From Streptomyces sp. GSL17-111 (lineage in GTDB: Bacteria > Actinomycetota > Actinomycetes > Streptomycetales > Streptomycetaceae), in contig NZ_JBAJNS010000001.1 of assembly GCF_037911585.1 (NCBI RefSeq), positions 1,363,001 to 1,427,000 on the forward strand: a stretch of DNA of 64,000 nt, read 5' to 3'. The position numbers were made by a program, and so were the translations under genes. Shown here in pieces: positions 49,989 to 59,340 of the stretch; the stretch's first letter is position 1; the number at the start of each line of letters is the position of its first letter. The notes below the pieces were generated by a model that ran no database searches, was not told the DNA's origin, and saw only the letters and a program-made list of their open reading frames with translations.

Positions 49989-51196
49989 CGGCCTCGACCA
50001 GCGAGGGGGCCGTGAGCGGTCAGGACCGCTCACGGCCCCGCGCCGTGCTCCCCGCGCTCTGCCTGACCCAGGTGATCAGTTGGGGGGCCGTCTACTACGC
50101 CTTCCCGGTCCTCAACCCCACGATCGTCGCCGACACCGGTTGGAGCGCCGGCGCGACGAGCGCCGGGTTCTCCCTCGGGCTCCTGGTCTCGGCCTTGGTC
50201 GGCATCCGTGTCGGGCGCGTGATCGACCACCACGGACCTCGCACGATCATGACCGGCGGATCCGCCGTCGGAGCTGTCAGCCTCGCGGTGGTGTCCCGCG
50301 CCCCCAACCTGGTCGTCTTCACCCTCGGCTGGCTGCTGGCCGGGGTCGCGATGGCGGCGACCTTCTACCAGCCCGCCTTCGCCGCCATCACCCGCTGGTG
50401 GGCACCTGGCCACATCCGCCCGCTGACCGTGCTGACGCTCGCGGGCGGGCTCGCCTCCACGATCTTCGCGCCACTCACCGCGGCGCTCGCCGAGCACGTG
50501 TCCTGGCGGGCGACCTACCTCATTCTCGCCGGAATCGTCGCAGCCGTGACCGTGCCCACTCATTTCACAGCCCTGCGCGCACCCTGGCCGCCGCCGCTCC
50601 CCCGGGAGCCGCACCATGCGGTCGGAGCGACGAGGGCGGCGCTCAGCCGCCCGTTCCGCATGCTGGCACTGTCCTTGACCTTGTCAGCCCTGGCCACCTC
50701 CGCCGTCGTCATCGCCCTGGTCCCGCTCTTCCTTGAGCGCGGCTACACCACCGCGCAAGCGGCTTGGGCCCTGGGACTGGGTGGCGCCGGCCAGACGATC
50801 GGCCGGACGTTGTACGCCACGCTGGCCAGACGCCTTGGAGCCGTGGCCCGGATGACCGTGCTGATCTCCCTCAGCGGCGCCGCGACCCTCGCGTTGTCGG
50901 TGACCCCGGGGCCGTACCCCGTGCTGATCGCCCTGGCCGTGACCGCGGGGATGATCCGCGGCAACCTGACCCTGCTGCAAGCCACGGCGGTCACGGACCG
51001 CTGGGGCACTCGGGACTACGGTCGGCTCTCGGGCCTCCTGGCCGCCCCCACCACGACGGCGGCCGCCCTGGCCCCCTTCGTCGGAGCGGTACTGGTCGCC
51101 CCCCTGGGCGGGTACGCCCCGATGTTCGCCCTCCTCGCCGGGTGTTCCTTCCTCGCTGCCGCCAGTTCCTTGGGTACCCGGTCCGGGAGTGGGTGA
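49985..51196 (+). CDS. MFS transporter coupled to the arsenic-associated flavoprotein
   Basis: 403 residues with about 12 hydrophobic segments. ATG 49985 overlaps the flavoprotein stop by four bases. A loop of the type GIRVGRVIDHHGPRTIMTGG is the MFS motif A. Context suggests it exports the flavoprotein's product or an arsenical, in the way ArsJ-type MFS proteins export organoarsenicals, but no sequence feature fixes the substrate. A longer frame reaching back to 49277 is a shadow of the flavoprotein gene. Confidence 0.82.
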   Translation: MTASTSEGAVSGQDRSRPRAVLPALCLTQVISWGAVYYAFPVLNPTIVADTGWSAGATSAGFSLGLLVSALVGIRVGRVIDHHGPRTIMTGGSAVGAVSLAVVSRAPNLVVFTLGWLLAGVAMAATFYQPAFAAITRWWAPGHIRPLTVLTLAGGLASTIFAPLTAALAEHVSWRATYLILAGIVAAVTVPTHFTALRAPWPPPLPREPHHAVGATRAALSRPFRMLALSLTLSALATSAVVIALVPLFLERGYTTAQAAWALGLGGAGQTIGRTLYATLARRLGAVARMTVLISLSGAATLALSVTPGPYPVLIALAVTAGMIRGNLTLLQATAVTDRWGTRDYGRLSGLLAAPTTTAAALAPFVGAVLVAPLGGYAPMFALLAGCSFLAAASSLGTRSGSG

Positions 51197-51345
51197 CGAA
51201 GGGCTCTCCGCCAGCAGCGGGAGCGGGTGCGCACGACGGACGACCGTGCGGGTCGGCACGCTTCCGCGCAGGGGAGCCGCGGCGTAGGCCCGCCCCACCG
51301 TGGACCACAGGCCCGTCCCGACCTCCCCACCAACACTTTCTCTTA

Positions 51346-51365
51346 TCAACAACTCTCACTGTTGA
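51346..51365. promoter_or_regulatory. TCAACA-N8-TGTTGA operator candidate
   Basis: A 6-bp perfect inverted repeat with an 8-base spacer, 31 bases upstream of an arsR gene. The same arms and spacer length, extended to 8 bp, stand before the arsR at 60089, so the two regulators probably share binding sites. Confidence 0.65.
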
Positions 51366-51396
51366 CAGCTGACCTCGTGCATGTTTTGCTGGTCAT

Positions 51397-51816
51397 ATGC
51401 GACCAAGCGCAATGGGCAAGGCCTCCACCATTCGGCCGCTCCCCCAACGCGATCAGGCGCGGGAACTCGCCCCCATGCTTCGAGCCATGGCCGACGAAAC
51501 CCGCCTGACGCTGCTGTTGCTGCTCGCAATCGACTCCCGCACCGTCAAGGAGCTGCATCAGTTGACCGGGCTCAGCAGGACGCTGATCAGCCACCACCTC
51601 GCTCCACTGCGGGAGCAGAGACTCGTGACGGTACTTCCGCGAGGCCGCAGCAACGTCTACGCGCTCTGCTGCTCGAGCCTCAGGGAACCGGCGCGCCTCT
51701 TGGCCGCACTGACCTCGACCCCGTCGGACCCCGCGGCATTCGCCATGGAGTCCGACGACCCCGACCCCGGCACCGAGAGCACAAGGCCGTCGCTGCGGAC
51801 CGGTGCACACCCCTAG
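51397..51816 (+). CDS. ArsR/SmtB-family regulator with Cys-Cys motif
   Basis: 139 residues. RELAPMLRAMADETRLTLLLLL and TVKELHQLTGLSRTLISHHLAPLREQRLVTVL give the winged helix. Vicinal Cys91-Cys92 (YALCCSSL) sit at the wing end. The canonical ELCVCDL site is missing. It is a close paralogue of the 60089 regulator, which has the same Cys pair. Likely represses its own gene and neighbours until arsenite or an organoarsenical binds. Confidence 0.88.
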   Translation: MRPSAMGKASTIRPLPQRDQARELAPMLRAMADETRLTLLLLLAIDSRTVKELHQLTGLSRTLISHHLAPLREQRLVTVLPRGRSNVYALCCSSLREPARLLAALTSTPSDPAAFAMESDDPDPGTESTRPSLRTGAHP

Positions 51817-51880
51817 CGGACCAACCACCCGCGGTCAACGGGCGCACGGCCCGGACCGGTTCACAAGAAGGGAAGCCACC

Positions 51881-52087
51881 ATGAGCAACTCCGGCAAGAA
51901 GGGCGGCGTGCTGAGCCGCCTCCTCGGATCGGACAAGTCCGACAGCGACTGCTGCAGCGTGCAGATCGTCGAAGAGAAGGACGAGCCGCAGGAGACGGCC
52001 GCCGCGTCCCCGGACAGCGGGGCCAACAGCCCGTGCTGCGGCACCGAAGGCCAGCGCGACACCTCCGCGGAGGACGCTCGACGCTGA
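51881..52087 (+). CDS. Small double Cys-Cys protein
   Basis: 68 residues, GAAGGGAAG upstream of ATG 51881. A basic N-terminus (GKKGGVLSRLLGSDK) precedes SDCCSVQIVEEKDE (Cys24-Cys25), and PCCGTE (Cys52-Cys53) is near the end. No fold is recognised. Vicinal cysteines and its place after arsR suggest a metalloid-binding chaperone or buffer; this is inferred. The pair pattern recalls the tails of the flavoproteins in the island. A strong terminator follows. Confidence 0.75.
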   Translation: MSNSGKKGGVLSRLLGSDKSDSDCCSVQIVEEKDEPQETAAASPDSGANSPCCGTEGQRDTSAEDARR

Positions 52088-52141
52088 TGAGCGAGGGGGC
52101 TTGTCCTGCGTGGCTCCCCCACCTCAGCCCCCTCGCCGAGA

Positions 52142-52175
52142 ACGCCTCTCCCCGCTCCGCAGCGGGGAGAGGCGT
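52142..52175. terminator. Bidirectional terminator, 15-bp perfect stem
   Basis: Arms 52142-52156 and 52161-52175 are a perfect inverted repeat around CCGC. It separates the small Cys protein from the convergent SDR gene. Confidence 0.88.
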
Positions 52176-52183
52176 CGAGGCGG

Positions 52184-52948
52184 CTACGTCTCCTTCGTGG
52201 ACGTGCGGTGCACCTTGTGCTGGGCGGCTTGGGCAACGGGGCGAACGACCAAGAGGTCGACGTTGACGTGCCGGGGCCGAGTCACCGCCCACCGCACGGT
52301 GTCCGCGACGTCCTCCGCTCTGAGCGGTTCCTCCACCCCCTCGTAGACCCCTGCCGCCTGTTCCCGGTTCCCCCGGTAGCGGTTGAGCGAGAACTCCTCC
52401 GTGTACACCATTCCCGGTGCGATCTCGATGACGCGGAGGTCCTGACCACATACTTCCAGCCGTAGCGTCTCGGTGAGTGCGTGCTGGGCGTGCTTGGCCG
52501 CGCTGTAGCCGCCCCCGCCCTCGTAGTTGGTGAAGCTCGCGGTAGAGGTGAGCACCACCACGGTCCCGTCACGGTTGGCCCTGAGGAGAGGGAGCAGCGC
52601 CTGCGTCATGTGCAAGGTGCCCAGGACGTTCACCTCGAACATGCGCCGCCAGTCCCCGGGCACCGCCTGTGCCACCTCTTCCGTTCCGAAGGCTCCGCCG
52701 GCGACGTTCACCAAGACGTCGCACCGCTCGAGGGAAGCGGCGAACCGGGCGGTCGCCTCTCGGTCGGTGACGTCCAGAGTCCTGGCCTCCGCCTGGCCTC
52801 CCGACGCGGTGATGCCCTCGGCCACCTCCTGAACGCGTGCCGAGCGCCGGGCGGCGAGGATCACCCGGTACCCGGCCGACGCAAGGGCCCGGGCGGTGGC
52901 CGCGCCTATTCCGCTACTCGCTCCGGTGACAACCGCAGTGCGCTGCAC
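52184..52948 (-). CDS. Short-chain dehydrogenase/reductase in the arsenic island
   Basis: 254 residues: [19 protein letters not shown] (cofactor), NVAGGAF, catalytic Ser in VLTSTASF, and [11 protein letters not shown] (Tyr-x3-Lys). The C-terminal region [21 protein letters not shown] is typical of YdfG-like serine/3-hydroxy acid dehydrogenases. It might reduce a carbonyl intermediate of the cluster, for example an arsono-aldehyde; that is inference. It is divergent from the trxB fragment. Confidence 0.85.
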   Translation of the reverse strand: MQRTAVVTGASSGIGAATARALASAGYRVILAARRSARVQEVAEGITASGGQAEARTLDVTDREATARFAASLERCDVLVNVAGGAFGTEEVAQAVPGDWRRMFEVNVLGTLHMTQALLPLLRANRDGTVVVLTSTASFTNYEGGGGYSAAKHAQHALTETLRLEVCGQDLRVIEIAPGMVYTEEFSLNRYRGNREQAAGVYEGVEEPLRAEDVADTVRWAVTRPRHVNVDLLVVRPVAQAAQHKVHRTSTKET

Positions 52949-53204
52949 TCGTTTCCCCTCTCAGGCGTACGGAGATATTCGCCCTTGGATCTCGATCGAG
53001 CTCGTTTCCGAACATCGGACCACCGGCCCATCGACATATCACGGACGCTTGCACAAAATACTGCTACAACGAGCAGATCAAGAGTCTGCCTCAGTCGCCC
53101 AGGAAAAGCGAGCAGCAGCGAGTGTTCGTCTACTTCCGCCCGAAATGAAACCGCTCGGTGACCGAACATCGAGGGCTCACCAACCATACAGAGGAGATTT
53201 CACG

Positions 53205-53406
53205 TTGAGTGACACACGCAACGTCATCATTATCGGGTCCGGCCCGGCCGGCTACACGGCGGCGCTGTACGCCGCGCGCGCCTCTTTACACCCGCTGGTC
53301 TTCGAGGGCTCGGTATCGGCTGGCGGGGCATTGATGACCACGACGGAGGTGGAGAATTTTCCCGGATTTCCTCGGGGTATCACGGGCCCGTCCTTGATGG
53401 ATGAGT
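53205..53406 (+). pseudogene. trxB: Truncated thioredoxin reductase (5' fragment)
   Basis: TTG 53205 has GAGGAG eight bases upstream. The frame opens [20 protein letters not shown] (FAD site), then [20 protein letters not shown] and [10 protein letters not shown], all typical of the first 67 residues of TrxB (about 320 expected). After 'MDE' the frame continues into antisense of the next arsR gene with no homology. The reading frame stays open to 53573, giving a chimeric 122-residue product if translated. Thioredoxin reductases are common in Streptomyces ars operons (arsT). Confidence 0.85.
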
Positions 53407-53414
53407 GCGTCCTG

Positions 53415-53792
53415 CTAGTCCTGGCCGCGAAGCAGGAGGGCGAGCACCGCGAGGGCGCCGGGCGCGCTGCGGTAGTAGACCCAGGTGCCCCTTCTCTCCG
53501 AGGTGAGCAGCCCTGCTTCTCTCAGCTTCTTCAAATGGTGACTGACCGTAGGCTGGGAAACTCCGACATCTGATATGTCGCACACGCACACCTCACCGTG
53601 AGGATGAGAAGCCACACGAGAGAAAAGCCGAAGGCGAATCGGGTCGGACAACGCTTTGAACATCGCCGCTGCTCTTTCCGCGCCCGCTTCCGAGATGGGT
53701 TGCGACGCGAGTGGGGCGCAGCAGGACACCACCGCATCCGACCAAGCCTTCGACGGCTTTTCGCTCGGCTCTTCGAGCCCGGCATTCAGCAT
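53415..53792 (-). CDS. arsR: ArsR arsenite-responsive repressor with canonical CxC site
   Basis: 125 residues from ATG 53792. [23 protein letters not shown] leads into [42 protein letters not shown], in which Cys69 and Cys71 form the alpha-3 metalloid site known from ArsR. A second pair, Cys24-Cys25 (VVSCCAPL), lies in the N-terminal arm as in many actinobacterial ArsR. It is the most credible direct As(III) sensor here. It lies downstream of the acyl-CoA synthetase on the same strand and ends at the trxB break point. Confidence 0.92.
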   Translation of the reverse strand: MLNAGLEEPSEKPSKAWSDAVVSCCAPLASQPISEAGAERAAAMFKALSDPIRLRLFSRVASHPHGEVCVCDISDVGVSQPTVSHHLKKLREAGLLTSERRGTWVYYRSAPGALAVLALLLRGQD

Positions 53793-53880
53793 GAATACAT
53801 GTTTGCACCGATGAGTGGTCCTGCCAAGTAGCACCCAGGGGCCCGACGCCACGTGGCAAGTCCGAGGCACACACTCCCGG

Positions 53881-55755
53881 TTACCTCGGCCGCAGAATCC
53901 CCCGCAGGTTCTCCAGCACGTCTGCGTCCTCGATGGTGGGGGGAATCGGCTCCTCGCGCCCGTCGGCGATTCCTCTCATGGTTCTGCGCAGGATCTTCCC
54001 GGACCGGGTCTTCGGCAGCCTGTCGACGACATCCACGGTTTTCAGGGACGCGACCGGCCCCACCTCTTCGCGTACACGGGTGACGAGGTCGGCACACAGG
54101 TCACCGAGGTCCGACGCGGACCCCGCTTTCAGCACGACCAACGCGCGCGGCACCTGGCCCTTCAGCTCGTCCCGCACGCCGATCACCGCGCATTCGGCGA
54201 CATCCGGATGGGCTCCGACCACGGCTTCCATCGCCCCGGTGGACAGCCGATGTCCCGCGACGTTGATCACGTCGTCCGTCCGGCCCATGACGTACACGTA
54301 CCCCTCGTCGTCGACGTAGCCGCTGTCGCCGGTGAGGTAGTGGCCCGCGTACGGGTGCGGGGAGGACCGGATGTAGCCGCGTTCGTCTCCCCACACACCC
54401 GTCAGGGTCCCGGGCGGCAGCGGCGGCCGCAGGCAGATCGCTCCCTCCGTGCCCGGGTTCGCCGGGCGCCCCTGCTCGTCCAGGACCCGCACGTCGAAGC
54501 CCGGGACAGGAAGGCCGGGCGAACCCTGTCTGAGGGGGCGGCCCCCGGCGCCTCGCAGACTCGCACAGATCGGCCAACCGGTCTCCGTCTGCCACCAGTG
54601 GTCGACGACCGGCACCTCCAGCAGGTCACTCGCCCAGCGGTGGGTCGCCGGATCCAATCGCTCACCCGCCACGAACAGGTTCCTCAGCGACGACAGGTCC
54701 CGCGACCGGGCGAGCCGACCGAGCGGATCGGCTTGCCGGATGGCGCGCAGCGCCGTCGGAGCGGCGAACATCCCCGCTACGCGGTGCTCGGCGACGACTC
54801 GCCAGAAGGCGCCGGCGTCCGGTGTGCCGACCGGCTTCCCTTCGTAGATCACGGTGGTGGCACCGACCAGCAGTGGCGCGTAGACGGCGTAGGAGTGCCC
54901 GACGACCCAACCGATGTCGGACGCCGCCCACCACACCTCCCCGGCGCCGACGTCGTAGATGTGCCGCATCGACCACGTCAGCGCGACCGCGTGGCCTCCG
55001 TTGTCCCGTACGACGCCTTTCGGCCCTCCCGTGGTGCCGGAGGTGTAGAGGACGTACAGCGGGTCCGTCGCGGCCACCGGTACGCAGTCCGCGGGCCGGG
55101 CGGCGGCCACGGCTGCCTCCCAGTCGAGGTCTCCCGGGCGCACCTCGGCACGACACTCCTCTCTTTGCAGCACAACGACGCGCGGTCGAAGGCTGACGGA
55201 GCGTAGAGCCTCGTCGAGAACGGGCTGGTACCGCACGATCCGCTGGGGCTCGACACCACAGGAGCCGTAGACCACGACCTTGGGGCGAGCATCCTCGATC
55301 CGGCTGGCCAGTTCGCGTGCTGCGAAGCCCCCGAACACGACGGAGTGCACCGCACCGATGCGGGCGCAGGCCAACATCGTGATCACTGCCTGCGGAACCA
55401 TGGGCATGTAGAGGACCACTCGGTCGCCCCTGTGCACCCCCAACCCGCGCAGTGCCCCTGCGAAACGAGCAACCTGATCTCTCAGTTCTGCATACGTGTA
55501 ACTCTGCTCGGCGCCGGTGACAGGAGAGTCGTACAGCAGCGCGACACGGTCGCCGCAGCCCGCTTCGACATGGCGGTCGACGGCGTTGTAGCAGGTGTTG
55601 AGCAGGCCGTCGGGGAACCAGCGGTGGTACGGAGCACCTGTGCCGTCCAACACCTGGCGGGGAGGCCGGTGCCACGCGACGGCACGCGCGGCCTCCGCCC
55701 AGAAGCCCTCTCGGGCGTCGAGACTTCGGCGGTACATGGCGGAGTAGTCGTCCAC
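53881..55755 (-). CDS. Acyl-CoA synthetase (acetyl/propionyl-CoA synthetase type)
   Basis: 624 residues from GTG 55755 (AGGAG five bases upstream). Adenylation motifs: LYTSGTTGGPKGVV (P-loop), DHWWQTETGWPI, YLTGDSGYVDDEGYVYVMGRTDDVINVAGHRLST (in outline) and the catalytic Lys in LPKTRSGKILRR. The family makes acyl-CoA from a short acid, ATP and CoA. WWQTETG suggests a small acyl pocket, as in acetyl/propionyl enzymes. Position downstream of the AroA-iPGM pair suggests it may activate an arsonate acid for the PKS (inference). Confidence 0.93.
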   Translation of the reverse strand: MDDYSAMYRRSLDAREGFWAEAARAVAWHRPPRQVLDGTGAPYHRWFPDGLLNTCYNAVDRHVEAGCGDRVALLYDSPVTGAEQSYTYAELRDQVARFAGALRGLGVHRGDRVVLYMPMVPQAVITMLACARIGAVHSVVFGGFAARELASRIEDARPKVVVYGSCGVEPQRIVRYQPVLDEALRSVSLRPRVVVLQREECRAEVRPGDLDWEAAVAAARPADCVPVAATDPLYVLYTSGTTGGPKGVVRDNGGHAVALTWSMRHIYDVGAGEVWWAASDIGWVVGHSYAVYAPLLVGATTVIYEGKPVGTPDAGAFWRVVAEHRVAGMFAAPTALRAIRQADPLGRLARSRDLSSLRNLFVAGERLDPATHRWASDLLEVPVVDHWWQTETGWPICASLRGAGGRPLRQGSPGLPVPGFDVRVLDEQGRPANPGTEGAICLRPPLPPGTLTGVWGDERGYIRSSPHPYAGHYLTGDSGYVDDEGYVYVMGRTDDVINVAGHRLSTGAMEAVVGAHPDVAECAVIGVRDELKGQVPRALVVLKAGSASDLGDLCADLVTRVREEVGPVASLKTVDVVDRLPKTRSGKILRRTMRGIADGREEPIPPTIEDADVLENLRGILRPR

Positions 55756-55959
55756 GGGGTCTCCTGTTCTCGCGCACGGACGTCGGCCGACCAACGGCTG
55801 CCCCTGGTCGGCCCGCCGCCGTCTGCCACGAGCCGCGCAGGCACTCGACGGACTGCGGGAGTCGACCAGGACCCGTTGTTCCGTGTCGGCTTCGGGCACC
55901 GGGGCGGGGAGCCGCAGCTCGGGGGCCGGCCCTCCGGTCCCCCTACGGCACCTCCGTCT

Positions 55960-56436
55960 TCAGCACAGAGGTGATGTGGCCTCGATCCGGGACGTGTCGT
56001 TGTCGCAGGATGCCAACCAGACGAAGCCATGCGGCTCCAACTCGCAGACGGGTTCACCCCGCGAGTTGTGCAGCGTCCGCGTCTCCCCGCACAGGAACCG
56101 CAGCCCGAGCCCCGGCCGACGCAACCCGGCCGGCAGCGTGAAGCGGCTCTTGCAGGCGGCCACGTTGTGCACCGCCAGAACTCGGCAGCCACCGTCCGTG
56201 CCGGACCTCACCGCCGCCCACAGGCCGTCGCCCAGAGCGATCGCGCGGAACTCGGCGTCAGCGGCGAAGACCGGTGCGACGGCCGGGTGGCAGAGCACGT
56301 TGCCCGTATCCGTGGCGGGGGCGCCGGAGGCGAACGAGCACAGCACGTCGAGGAGCCGTTGAGGCACGTGTTGGGACTGCCGGGTGACCGGGGCTACGTG
56401 GAACGAGCGCGATGCCGAGGTCGTTGTCGCGTTCAC
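55960..56436 (-). CDS. Orphan beta-sandwich domain resembling a GH13 C-terminal domain
   Basis: 158 residues from GTG 56436, which overlaps the iPGM-like stop by four bases (GTGA). The segment FRAIALGDGLWAAVRS, CRVLAVHNV, RFTLPAGLRRPG, LCGETRT and LEPHGFVWLAS resembles the last domain of sucrose-phosphorylase-type GH13 enzymes. The catalytic barrel is absent. It is either a relic of a fused gene or a recruited small domain; the tight coupling argues for continued expression. The call is tentative. Confidence 0.5.
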   Translation of the reverse strand: MNATTTSASRSFHVAPVTRQSQHVPQRLLDVLCSFASGAPATDTGNVLCHPAVAPVFAADAEFRAIALGDGLWAAVRSGTDGGCRVLAVHNVAACKSRFTLPAGLRRPGLGLRFLCGETRTLHNSRGEPVCELEPHGFVWLASCDNDTSRIEATSPLC

Positions 56437-57974
56437 AGCAGAGGGCTTCCTTTCATGGCTGCGCCGGGCTCACGGCCCAGCAACTTCAGTACGGTGGGCG
56501 CCACATCCGCCAGGGAACCGCCCTCGGCCAGGCCCACGCCCGCGAGCTGTTCCGCTCCCCCCTTGAGAACAACGGGTACCGGGTTGGTGGTGTGTCCCCC
56601 GTACGGCAGGAGTTCGCCGTCCGGGCCGCGTTGGAACATCTGCTCCGCGTTGCCGTGATCACCCACCGCCAGCATCCAGCGCCCCTGCTCCGCTACCGCG
56701 GCGGCGATACGGGCGACCGCCGCGTCGGTGTGCTCGGCGGCGCGCACCGTCGCCTCCAGATCACCGGTGTGACCGACGACATCGATGTTGGCGAGGTTGG
56801 CCACCACCAGGGCGACGTCGCTCCGGGCCGCAGCGGCGCACACCGCGTCAACGACGTCGGAGACGCCCATCTGAGGCCGACTCCGGTAGTCGGGAGCTTG
56901 GCCCGTGTCGACCCGGACGTGCTCCTCCGTGACTCGCGAGCGGGCGTCACGGCCGTTCAGGTAGTACGTGACGTGCTCGAACTTCTCCCTCTCCGCGATG
57001 CGTACCGAGAGCAGGCGCGCGCGCTCCAGTTCATCGGCGAGGCCCCCGGAGGCGTCGGCCCTGCGGGTCAGGGACTCGATCTCGGTGCGGGTGTCGTACT
57101 GGGCGAGGCTCGCCAGCGAGACCTTCCTGCCGCTCCGCTCCAGATGGTCGGCCAAGCCGTCCGCCAACTGCTGCACGCGATCGCTACGGAAGTTGAAGAA
57201 GAGGACCGCGTCCTGATCCGCCATCGTCACGGCCGGTCGGCCTCCGGTCCCCGCCAGAACGCTGGGCGGTACCCACTCGTCACCTCCGTCGGAGTGCACC
57301 GCGGCCTCCTGGAGGTGGTCCCTCAGGCGCCCGTGCCCGTCGGCCATGGCCAGGACCGCGGCCTCGGTGAGGTCGTTCCTGCCGGACTTGTCCATGGCGT
57401 AGCCACGGCCGATCACGGTCGCCAGACGCCCGGTTCCCGCATCCGCCATCAGCCGCTCGGCTCGCGCGAGGTAGCGCGTCGCGGTTCCGTCCGCCACGTC
57501 CCGTCCGTCGGTGATGGCATGAACCCAGACCTGCGGCACGTCGTGTTCGGCCGCGACGGCGAGAAGGACCCCCAGGTGGTCGAGATCGGAGTGGATCTGC
57601 CCGTCGGAGCAGAGGCCGATGAGGTGGAGTGCCCGCCCCTCCGACGCCGCCGCGGCACACATCGCGTTCAAGCGCGGATGCGCGCGCATGGCCCCGGAAT
57701 CGATCTGTTGCCGGACCAGCAGGCTGTCATAGGGCAGTGCTCGGCCGGCGCCGATGACCAAGTGACCCGTCTCGGAGTTTCCGACGGTGCCGGGGAGCAG
57801 GCCGACCGCTTCCCCGGACGCCTGGAGCAGCCCGGCGGGGCAGGTCGCCCGTATCCCGTCCAGAAAGGGAGTGCGCGCGAGAGCGAGGGCGTTCCCCGGC
57901 CCGGGCGCGGCGTGCCCCCATCCGTCCAGGACGAGAAGCACACCCGGGGAACCCGAGGCGCCGAGGCCCGTCAT
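56433..57974 (-). CDS. Phosphoglycerate-mutase (iPGM) paralogue, candidate arsenoenolpyruvate/arsonopyruvate mutase
   Basis: 513 residues, the length of cofactor-independent phosphoglycerate mutase. Metal ligands appear kept: Asp17, Ser67 (VGNSETGH), Asp398 and His402 (NIDVVGHTG), Asp439-His440 (GDHGNAEQM), His461. ITDGRDV and NFRSDR are also present. Changes are seen: [11 protein letters not shown] where iPGM has GRYYAMDR (Arg to Lys), and [12 protein letters not shown] for SDGGVHSH. ATGA overlap with the AroA-like gene means coupled translation. In arseno-organic clusters this enzyme is proposed to move arsenic from oxygen to carbon. Ordinary glycolytic iPGM is less likely given context. 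Confidence 0.85.
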   Translation of the reverse strand: MTGLGASGSPGVLLVLDGWGHAAPGPGNALALARTPFLDGIRATCPAGLLQASGEAVGLLPGTVGNSETGHLVIGAGRALPYDSLLVRQQIDSGAMRAHPRLNAMCAAAASEGRALHLIGLCSDGQIHSDLDHLGVLLAVAAEHDVPQVWVHAITDGRDVADGTATRYLARAERLMADAGTGRLATVIGRGYAMDKSGRNDLTEAAVLAMADGHGRLRDHLQEAAVHSDGGDEWVPPSVLAGTGGRPAVTMADQDAVLFFNFRSDRVQQLADGLADHLERSGRKVSLASLAQYDTRTEIESLTRRADASGGLADELERARLLSVRIAEREKFEHVTYYLNGRDARSRVTEEHVRVDTGQAPDYRSRPQMGVSDVVDAVCAAAARSDVALVVANLANIDVVGHTGDLEATVRAAEHTDAAVARIAAAVAEQGRWMLAVGDHGNAEQMFQRGPDGELLPYGGHTTNPVPVVLKGGAEQLAGVGLAEGGSLADVAPTVLKLLGREPGAAMKGSPLL

Positions 57975-59293
57975 GCCGTACTCGCCTTCTCAGGGTGGAG
58001 CCGGTCGAGGACCCGCCAGAAGCCGGGGAACGACTTGGCGACGCAGCCCGGGTCCTTGATGGTGACCCCCTCGGTGCGCAGCCCCGCGACCGCGAAGCTC
58101 ATGGCGATGCGATGGTCGTCGTAGGTGTCGATGGCCGCACCGTGCGGAACGCCGCCGACGATGTGCATGGCGTCAGCGGACTCGTGAACCGTGATGCCCA
58201 TGCGGCGCAGTTCGTTCGTGACCGCGGCGATGCGGTCGCACTCCTTGACACGCAGGGAGCCGATGTTGGTGATGCGCGTATCTCCTTCGGCGAAGGCCGC
58301 GACGACCGCCAGGGTGGGGACGACGTCCGGCATGGCCTCCATGTCGATGTCGATGCCGCGCAGCGGCCCCCCTTTCAGGGTGACGGAACCGCCGTTCACC
58401 TGGGTACGGCATCCCATCCGCGCCAGTACCTCGACCAGGCCGACGTCTCCCTGCCGGGAGTCGGCCCCGATCCCGGGAACCGACACCTCTCCCTCGGTGA
58501 CGGCGGCGGCGGCGAGCAGATAGGACATTCCGGAAGCGTCCGGTTCCACGTCCACACGGCCGCCGCGTGGCTGCTGTCCGCTCGGGACGGAGAAGCTCCG
58601 GTAGCCGTCACGTTCGACCCGCACGCCCATCTCGGCCAGCGCCGCGATGGTCATCTCGACGTAGGGCTGGGAGATCAGGTCGTCCACGATCTCGATCTCG
58701 GTGTCGCTCGCGGCGCGGACCGAGTTGATCAGCAGGCTCGAAGTGAACTGGCTGGATACGGAGCCGCTGATCCGCGTCCGGCCGCCGTGGAACGTGCCGC
58801 CGGTGACGCGTACGGGCGGCGACCCGTTCGCACGCACCGCGACAGCCTCCACGCCCAGCATCGGCAGGGCGGACAGCAGGTCGCCCATGGGCCGCTCCTG
58901 CATGCGGGCGTTACCCGTGATGGTGGTCGTACCTTCGGCGTGGCCCGCCATGGCGATCAGGAAACGGAGAGGCGTGCCGGCGCCTCCCATGTACACGTCC
59001 TCCGCCGGCGCGCGCATCGCTTCACCGGTCGGTTCCACCAGGATGCTGGAGCGCTCCTCGTCGATGGTGGTGCGCACGTGTCCGAACGCGGCGACGGCGT
59101 GCGCGAAGTACCGGGTGTCGTCCGAGAGCAGGGCTCCCTCGATCAGGGTCTCCCGACCGCTGAGGGCGGCGATGGCCAGGTAGCGGTTCGTGTAGCTCTT
59201 CGAGCCCGGTGGCGTGGCCTCGGCGCTGATGCTTCCGGAGGGCACGACCGTCACCGCGTCCTGCTCAAGACGCGGGTCCGATGTTGCGCTCAT
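57971..59293 (-). CDS. EPSP-synthase (AroA) paralogue, candidate arsenoenolpyruvate synthase
   Basis: 440 residues from ATG 59293 (GGGAG upstream). EPSP-synthase catalytic residues are present: PGSKSYTNR (Lys32, Arg37), [25 protein letters not shown] (Asp323), VKECDR (Lys350, Glu351, Arg354), DDHRIAM and CVAKSFP (Lys420). The PEP-pocket loop reads GGAGTPLR, with Gly where AroA usually has GNAGT. No other shikimate gene is nearby. It overlaps the iPGM-like gene, as expected for consecutive steps in the proposed arsenate + PEP pathway. Function is inferred from this context. Confidence 0.88.
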   Translation of the reverse strand: MSATSDPRLEQDAVTVVPSGSISAEATPPGSKSYTNRYLAIAALSGRETLIEGALLSDDTRYFAHAVAAFGHVRTTIDEERSSILVEPTGEAMRAPAEDVYMGGAGTPLRFLIAMAGHAEGTTTITGNARMQERPMGDLLSALPMLGVEAVAVRANGSPPVRVTGGTFHGGRTRISGSVSSQFTSSLLINSVRAASDTEIEIVDDLISQPYVEMTIAALAEMGVRVERDGYRSFSVPSGQQPRGGRVDVEPDASGMSYLLAAAAVTEGEVSVPGIGADSRQGDVGLVEVLARMGCRTQVNGGSVTLKGGPLRGIDIDMEAMPDVVPTLAVVAAFAEGDTRITNIGSLRVKECDRIAAVTNELRRMGITVHESADAMHIVGGVPHGAAIDTYDDHRIAMSFAVAGLRTEGVTIKDPGCVAKSFPGFWRVLDRLHPEKASTA

Positions 59294-59340
59294 CGTTTCT
59301 CCCAACTCTCTTCGACCTGCCGGGGCCGCCCGTACGTCAG

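Noticed and set aside
49277..51196. A long frame fusing a 49 kb segment to the MFS transporter
   Set aside because: The first 236 residues are a shadow frame of the flavoprotein gene. The real transporter starts at ATG 49985 in a stop-start overlap.
57971..59293. Housekeeping shikimate-pathway EPSP synthase
   Set aside because: No other shikimate genes are near, it overlaps an iPGM-like gene, and it sits among ars and PKS genes. This remains the main alternative until a tree is made.
56433..59293. A phosphonate biosynthetic cluster based on PEP mutase
   Set aside because: No PEP mutase or phosphonopyruvate decarboxylase is seen in the window. The mutase here is of the alkaline-phosphatase-like iPGM family.
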